A stretch of 64,000 nt of DNA from Macrobrachium rosenbergii (taxonomy: Eukaryota; Arthropoda; Malacostraca; Decapoda; Palaemonidae). The stretch is taken from contig NC_089741.1 of NCBI RefSeq assembly GCF_040412425.1, positions 39,148,538 to 39,212,537 of the forward strand, given 5' to 3'. The translations under genes were made by a program, and so were the position numbers. Below, in pieces: positions 59,331 through 64,000 of the stretch. Each line of letters starts with the position of its first letter. Within the stretch, counting starts at the first letter, position 1. The notes under the pieces are model-generated. The model was not told the DNA's origin. It saw nothing but the letters and a program-made list of their open reading frames with translations, and did no database searches.

Positions 59331-59860
59331 TATCTTCTTAAAGTCACCACGCCCACTACAAGCTATTCTTAGTTTTTCTTTTTTTTAAATTGGGTGTCTT
59401 TTGGTAACGAGTTCTGGTTTAACTCTAAAGGGAATCAGCTGATTTGGAGTCGTGCTAAAAAAAAAAAAAAAAAAAAAAAAAAGAGGTCAACGGGTCATAC
59501 TCCAGTGTCGTTGAGTTCACAGCAAGGTTTTAAAGTGGGTTTTTGGATGTAGGTATAATTACATGTATTCTTTAAGCTTTTAAGAGCTAATTAGATTTTT
59601 TTGAATTAAGAAAATCTCATTAAGTTCTTACGGTACAGAATCTACACGCGAAAACGCAGTAATGCCAGAACCAACTTACTGACCAAGTGTACAAATACAT
59701 TTGTTGAGCAGATTCTACTTTAATCAACTCATTTAAGTCTTAGAGGACTGGAATAGGTGGCTGTATCAATACATGTTTAATTCTTTTCGCTTTTACGCCT
59801 GTGTTCTCGATCTACTCTATCTCTCACCTGAGATAGATCGAAGTGATAGGAAAGCGTAGA
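59331..59860. other. Unique sequence with a ~25-bp poly(A)
   Basis: Poly(A) at 59457-59482. No gene or repeat otherwise. Confidence 0.42.
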
Positions 59861-59880
59861 TTAATATATATATATATATA

Positions 59881-59918
<38 letters not shown>
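59861..59918. repeat. (TA)n microsatellite
   Basis: TA run with ATATAATATAT breaks, bordering the element that follows. Confidence 0.95.
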
Positions 59919-59922
<4 letters not shown>

Positions 59923-60193
59923 TGAATTTTATCACATCACCGTGATTCGTATACAAGGATTAAGCCACAAATGTCCTTTAATATCCTATTCGCTCTGCCT
60001 CGGAAATGATACGGTGGCCGTGTGGGTTAATGCGCGTCACTGTAGTCCTGAGTTATTGTCTTCCGTGGTTCGAGCCTACGAGACGATAAACTTTTTATCA
60101 ACTAAAAAATTTCCCCTTCGGGTGACACATATAAAAATATAATTATTTCAGAATTTTAGCAATTGGATATTAAAAGGACATCTGTAGCTTAAC

Positions 60194-60195
<2 letters not shown>
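59919..60195. mobile_element. (TA)-flanked inverted-repeat element with a tRNA-like core
   Basis: 'taagccacaaatgtccttta' + 'atatcc' (from about 59960) pairs with 'ggatattaaaaggacatctg' + 'tagctta' (to about 60192), giving ends of about 28 bp. (TA)n lies on both outer sides (59861-59918 and 60196-60228). Inside, 60014-60085 has an A-box-like TGGCCGTGTGG, B-box GGTTCGAGCC and a perfect five-pair T stem (CGTGG/CTACG). The acceptor stem is not complementary, so it is tRNA-derived and not a working tRNA. Confidence 0.6.
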
Positions 60196-60238
<43 letters not shown>

Positions 60239-60245
60239 TAAATAA
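60196..60245. repeat. (TA)n-(AAAT)n
   Basis: TA 60196-60228 running into AAATAAATAAAT. Confidence 0.95.
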
Positions 60246-60368
60246 ACAACCAGCGTACACCGATAAAGGACATCACGATGAGGTGGTGGGCATGATAAAA
60301 AAAAAAAGGTAATGACTTCCTCTTCAATGTCATCTCCATCATCACACACCCACCTTACCAAGCTTACA

Positions 60369-60369
<1 letters not shown>
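60246..60369. other. Unique spacer
   Basis: Nothing recognised. Confidence 0.35.

Positions 60370-60413
<44 letters not shown>
60370..60413. repeat. (CT)n microsatellite
   Basis: CT run of about 43 bp. Confidence 0.96.
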
Positions 60414-60416
<3 letters not shown>

Positions 60417-60605
60417 CTCCTAATTACCTTGTTACTATGTTATAGAATTATGAAAATAGAATTATGAAAATTCAATGAAAGTCAGAATAAACTTGTGTTT
60501 TATTTGTATGAGTGACATAAAATTATATAAAAAAAAATAAAGAAAAAAGGTATTAACATACGTCTTCGGTCCTATCGTCGCTGGAGCTGTTATAACACAC
60601 TAAAT
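60414..60605. other. AT-rich unique sequence
   Basis: Nothing recognised. Confidence 0.35.
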
Positions 60606-60672
60606 AACGTGTGTGTATGCATATATATATGTATATATATATATATATATATAATATATATATATATATATG
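60606..60672. repeat. (GT)/(TA) tract
   Basis: GTGTGTATGCATATAT then TA runs with one AATATA break. Confidence 0.92.
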
Positions 60673-61040
60673 TCTAAAATCGCAATTTATATTCATATTT
60701 TTCCTGTGTATAACAGACCGTCTGCGGAAAAATAAACTCCACTAATCTAATCACAAAATCTTAAACAAGAAAATTCATAAGACCATTATTAATTAACATA
60801 TATTGCAAAATTACAGAAACATCATCAGTCATTTTTCACTCGAAACGTACACACTAGACTGTCAACACTATTATGAGAATTAAGTACATAATACACCCCT
60901 TAAACAGCAGTACACACTCACACACACACAACAATACACCTTCATACCCATACGTACACAAACAAGATACAAAAATATGACAGAAAGAATTTGAAAGAAA
61001 ATATTAAAAAGTGTTTAGATCTCATAAAATAAAACTGTGG
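60673..61040. other. AT-rich unique sequence
   Basis: About 370 bp with a short CA run at 60918. No gene. Confidence 0.4.
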
Positions 61041-61375
61041 TCACTGTCGGCCGTCCTTTGTTCTCCAATGGCGGACTCGAACAACAGCAGGAATTACGGG
61101 AAGATCCCTCAGCTCACGCAAGCAGCCTTGGCAACCCCTCCTTCCTCCCTCCCCCCCCCCTCCGGTGGGTGGAAGGAGCAGGAAGAAGGGGGAGGAGTAC
61201 GGAGGGGAGGGGGGAAGGGGAATGGGAGGGTGTACGAAGAGAGGAGTTGGGAGGGTGTGTAATGGACTATCCGGGGTGAGTGGGTGGGACGGGAGGAAGG
61301 GGTGTGTAATGGACTGTCCGGGGTGGAGTGGGGGGAGACTGGGGAGGAAGGGGAAGGACAAGGGTGGTGAAATTT
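61041..61375. other. GC-rich segment with candidate short ORF and G-rich tract
   Basis: 61041-61140 is GC-rich, CpG-containing and not repetitive. An ATG at 61068 with CCAATGG context opens a plus-strand frame whose first 25 codons are mixed in composition. It then enters a C-rich tract (61137-61160) and a G-rich GGAGGGG tract (61178-61365). A Gly/Arg-rich continuation there is low complexity. I recognise no family, and a first exon is possible but unsupported. Confidence 0.25.
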
Positions 61376-61412
61376 GTCCTACACTATGTTCAGATATAGA
61401 TTCTTTTTACTC

Positions 61413-61415
<3 letters not shown>

Positions 61416-61459
<44 letters not shown>
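61416..61459. repeat. (AAT)n microsatellite
   Basis: Perfect trinucleotide run. Confidence 0.96.
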
Positions 61460-61461
<2 letters not shown>

Positions 61462-61677
61462 GCAATAAATGTAGAATTCAATCAAGGTAATTTAAAAGAA
61501 ATTTCCTGAAATAACTTGACAGGTTTATGTTATTAATAAAAGAAATTATGATTAATTAGACTTTTATATAAAACAGAGTAACCAGGAGAGATTAGGTGTA
61601 ATTCCAAAAGCAAAGATCGACAATACAAGCGTTAAAGAATATATAGAGTCGTTCAGGACGAGCAGTAACGACGTCCT

Positions 61678-61678
<1 letters not shown>
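61460..61678. other. AT-rich unique sequence
   Basis: Nothing recognised. Confidence 0.35.

Positions 61679-61710
<32 letters not shown>
61679..61710. repeat. (GA)n microsatellite
   Basis: GA run of about 30 bp. Confidence 0.96.
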
Positions 61711-61715
<5 letters not shown>

Positions 61716-61799
61716 TCATCAGGTCAGCGAACGATGAGTCTAACTTCAGCTCAGGTGAAACTATCAAGGATAATTATCGTTGCTGTTTTTGTTATTTTT

Positions 61800-62290
61800 G
61801 TTGTTTTAATGACAATCACATTTGTTTTTGTTGTTGTAACAAATGCTGTTGTTGTTGCAAGTGTCGACGTTGTTTTAAAAGCACCTAAAAGTGGCAAGTG
61901 TTAATTAAAAAATCAAGAAAAACACTTGGAAAACAACTTCAGCAGTCAGGGTAAAGCGGCATTAGGCCTACTATGTGACTGTAGTTGTCATAACTGCTGT
62001 TGTTGTTGTTACAAGTGTGGACGTTGTTCTAAAAGCACCTAAAATTGCCAAGTGTTAATTAAAAATATCAAGAAAAACACTTGAAGAACAACTTTAGCAG
62101 TCAGGGTAAAACGGCCCTAGGCCTATGTGACTATAGTTGTTATAACTACTGTTGTTGTTATTACAAGTGTCGTTGTTGTTCTAAAAGCACCAAAAAGTGC
62201 CAAGTGTTAATTAAAAAATAAATAACACTTGCAAAGCAACTCTATATAGCAGTCCTGGCAAACGGCACTAGGCCTACCTATACAGCCATA
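61800..62290. repeat. ~153-bp tandem repeat, 3 units
   Basis: 'aagtgtcgacgttgtt' near 61859, 62013 and 62165. Each is followed by 'ctaaaagcacctaaaagtg', 'caagtgttaattaaaaa', 'caagaaaaacacttg' and 'cagtcagggtaaa.cgg', then 'taggcctac'. GTTGTT runs precede each unit. Confidence 0.92.
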
Positions 62291-62397
62291 ACTGAGCTCT
62301 AACTCCTTTTAACCAAATTAGACCAAGTTGGCCTTATGCCACCACAGACTCTTACATACCAAGGACATTTCCCATCGACCCACGGTAGTTGAGTCAC

Positions 62398-62400
<3 letters not shown>
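62291..62400. other. Unique spacer
   Basis: Nothing recognised. Confidence 0.35.

Positions 62401-62437
<37 letters not shown>
62401..62437. repeat. (CT)n microsatellite
   Basis: CT run with one CCTCT break. Confidence 0.94.
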
Positions 62438-62594
62438 ATCGTAAAACCAACTTCCCTTCGGAGTCAAAGTTTTGCTGGGAGCCTTTGGTAATTGGCTTGT
62501 TCCTGTGTGCGTCCTGAGGACGACGTGTCCGGGATATCCCATGCTACGTAAATAACGCTTTGATTGTTGGTTCTACCTAGTGGCTAGTGACGAA

Positions 62595-62774
62595 TCTCTC
62601 TCTCTCTCTCTCTCTCTCTCGTATCTATTTCTCTTTCACTTCGCTTGATGGTGGGCAAGCTATAGTTAAATGGAGAAGGGAAGTCCATTGCAACTTTTAA
62701 GCCTCTCTCTCTCTCTCTCTCTCTGTTTGATGGAGAGACAGGTATGGTTGAAGAAAAGAAATCCATCGCAATGT

Positions 62775-62805
<31 letters not shown>

Positions 62806-62885
62806 CCCATGATGGAGGACAACTACAGTTGGAGGAGTGGTATATTCACAGCTTTTAAACCTCTCTCTCTCTCTCTCTCTCTCTC
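62595..62885. repeat. (CT)n-embedded minisatellite, 3 units
   Basis: CT runs at 62596-62620, 62703-62724, 62780-62805 and 62861-62885. Spacers share 'gatggtgggcaagctatagtt' / 'gatggagagacaggtatggtt' / 'gatggaggacaactacagtt' and 'ccattgcaacttttaa' / 'ccatcgcaatgtttaa' / 'ttcacagcttttaa'. Confidence 0.9.
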
Positions 62886-62965
62886 ATGAGTTACGCTGCT
62901 TTACTCATCAAGGTCTTCCCCAAAAAAAAAAATGCACAGAAAATGTAAAAATGGACGAGAGAAGC

Positions 62966-62966
<1 letters not shown>

Positions 62967-63014
<48 letters not shown>

Positions 63015-63015
63015 T
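62967..63015. repeat. (AAT)n microsatellite
   Basis: Perfect trinucleotide run. Confidence 0.96.
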
Positions 63016-63245
63016 CCCTAAAAAGTCAACAAGGAAAAAATTAATAATAATAAAAGTCCCTAAAAAGTCAATAAGGAAAAAATTAATAACAATAAAAATC
63101 CCTTAAAAGTCAATAAGGAAAAAAATAATAACAAAAATCCCTTAAAAGTCAATAAGGTAAAAAAATTAATAAAAATAAAAATCCCTAAAAAGTCAACAAG
63201 GAAAAATTAATAATACAAATCCCTAAAAAACCAATAAGAGAAAAA
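63016..63245. repeat. ~40-bp A-rich minisatellite, 5-6 units
   Basis: 'atccctaaaaagtcaataag' + 'gaaaaaattaataataaaa' repeated with small length changes. Confidence 0.9.
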
Positions 63246-63299
63246 ATTAAATCCTCCATCACAGATTTATTTAAATCCCTCTACAGTCAGAAAAGTCCC

Positions 63300-63560
63300 A
63301 AAGACCCATAAATCCTCCCGCAGTGCAGGGGGGTGGGGGTTGGGGGGGCCGCCGCGGACGAGACGTAACGACGGAGGCGAGAAATGACACAACAGCACTG
63401 CAGCAAAGGAACAGCAGAGGTGCAGCAGAGCGTGACGGCGTCGGCGCCTTCGTCTTCAGCAGCAGCAGCAGCTGCTGTGGCAAAGTCAGTCACTTCTCAA
63501 GGCTGCCTGCATCTGACTTCTGAGATTCACTCGGATGTGTCAGATGGCCGATAAGAAATG
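63300..63560 (+). other. GC-rich segment with a 56-codon candidate ORF
   Basis: Strongly GC- and CpG-rich compared with the flanks. ATG at 63384-63386 opens a plus-strand frame to TAA at 63552-63554, 56 codons, with a Ser-Ser-Ser-(Ala)6 run from the CAGCAGCAG stretch and a mixed C-terminal half. Other frames on both strands are open too (66 and 68 codons). No family recognised. It may be an exon fragment or a CpG-rich non-coding piece. Confidence 0.22.
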
Positions 63561-63583
63561 GAGACAAAATAAAAGAGAATGTA

Positions 63584-64000
63584 TGCTGCCCTAAATTGGA
63601 AAATTGCAGTGTCTGCAAAATTGTCGAAATTGAGATATGCCACCTAATGGGCTCGTGAAACACTAATACGCAAGCTACTGCAGTTTAAGAATGATTCTTC
63701 AGTGCTTTCCACGAGTATTTTTAGGGGGTCCCATTTGCAGTATCTGCCAAATTTTCGAAACTGAGATATGCCAACTATTGGGTTCGTGAAACACTAATAC
63801 GCAAGTTACTGCAGTTTCAGAATGATTCTTCACCAATGCTTTCCACGAGCATGTAGGGGGTCCCATTTGCACTATCTGCAAAATTGTCGAAATTGAGATA
63901 TGCCACCTACTGGGCTCGTGGAGCACTAATACGCCAAGTTACTGCAGTTTCACAATGATTCTTCTTCATTGCTTTCCTCGAGTATTTGGGGGGGTCCCAT
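63584..64000 (+). mobile_element. Family C-related tandem array, runs off the window
   Basis: Starts with CTGCCCTAAATTGGA, matching the family C terminus at 55866, then three units of about 130-133 bp. Each has 'gcagtatctgcaaaattgtc', 'gaaattgagatatgccacct', 'gggctcgtgaaacactaata', 'actgcagtttcagaatgatt' and 'gctttccacgagtattt' then 'gggggtcccat'. The 3' end lies beyond the window. It appears to be a family C element whose interior has been tandemly amplified. Confidence 0.75.

Noticed and set aside
60014..60085. Functional tRNA gene
   Set aside because: The T arm and B box are good, but the 5' and 3' acceptor strands do not pair and the D stem is poor. It is reported as a tRNA-derived part of an element.

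Overview
This 64 kb window looks like intergenic DNA from a decapod crustacean nuclear genome. I see no intact gene in it. There is no prokaryotic gene organisation, no rRNA, no functional tRNA, no CRISPR array and no multi-exon protein gene that I can recognise. Almost every open frame longer than 60 codons is a translation of a microsatellite: Ile-Tyr runs from (TA)n, Arg-Glu or Ser-Leu runs from (GA/CT)n, and Asn, Ile or Leu runs from (AAT)n. The decapod assignment is an inference. It rests on the extreme density of long (TA)n, (GA)n, (CT)n and (AAT)n arrays, and on two dispersed repeat families (called A and B here) that I recall from caridean prawn and other decapod sequences. I could not check this by search.

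Layout. 0-10 kb: compound (TA)/(GA)/(CT) arrays, a CAA-rich block, a 52-bp minisatellite with a palindrome in most units, GA-embedded tandem duplications and one family B copy. 10-16 kb: a CA-rich tract, a 69-bp and a ~45-bp minisatellite, and family A copy 1 inserted into an AT-rich ~150-bp tandem repeat. 16-22 kb: compound microsatellites, GA-embedded repeats and two abutting large palindromes (19258-20735 and 20738-21212). 22-29 kb: a second family B copy, family A copy 3, a (TA)-flanked fold-back element around a (CT)n core, a tandem array of E-box palindromes, a 20-bp minisatellite and a (TATGY)n block. 29-39 kb: a nested inverted repeat around a GC-rich segment, many GA/CT-embedded minisatellites, family A copy 4 and a CRE/E-box palindrome. 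39-49 kb: CT- and GA-embedded repeats, G-rich tracts, family A copies 5 and 6, and minisatellites of about 60, 32 and 27 bp. 49-64 kb: the 3' end of a dead LINE, three small inverted-repeat elements (52.2, 55.9 and 60.0 kb), family A copies 7 and 8, a 30-bp minisatellite beside a paired DR1 nuclear-receptor motif, a 153-bp repeat, and a tandem array related to the 55.9 kb element that runs off the window end.

Nothing here works together as a pathway. The coherent theme is structural. Short inverted-repeat elements repeatedly sit against (TA)n tracts, and many minisatellites carry a (GA/CT)n tract inside each unit, so both appear to have been amplified or inserted in association with microsatellites. 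The best leads are the twin palindromes, the (TA)-flanked fold-back elements (one with a tRNA-like promoter inside), a 237-bp terminal-inverted-repeat element with a candidate 4-bp target duplication, and several palindromic clusters of transcription-factor motifs. Three short GC-rich stretches (29.6, 61.1 and 63.4 kb) are the only places where I would look for an exon.
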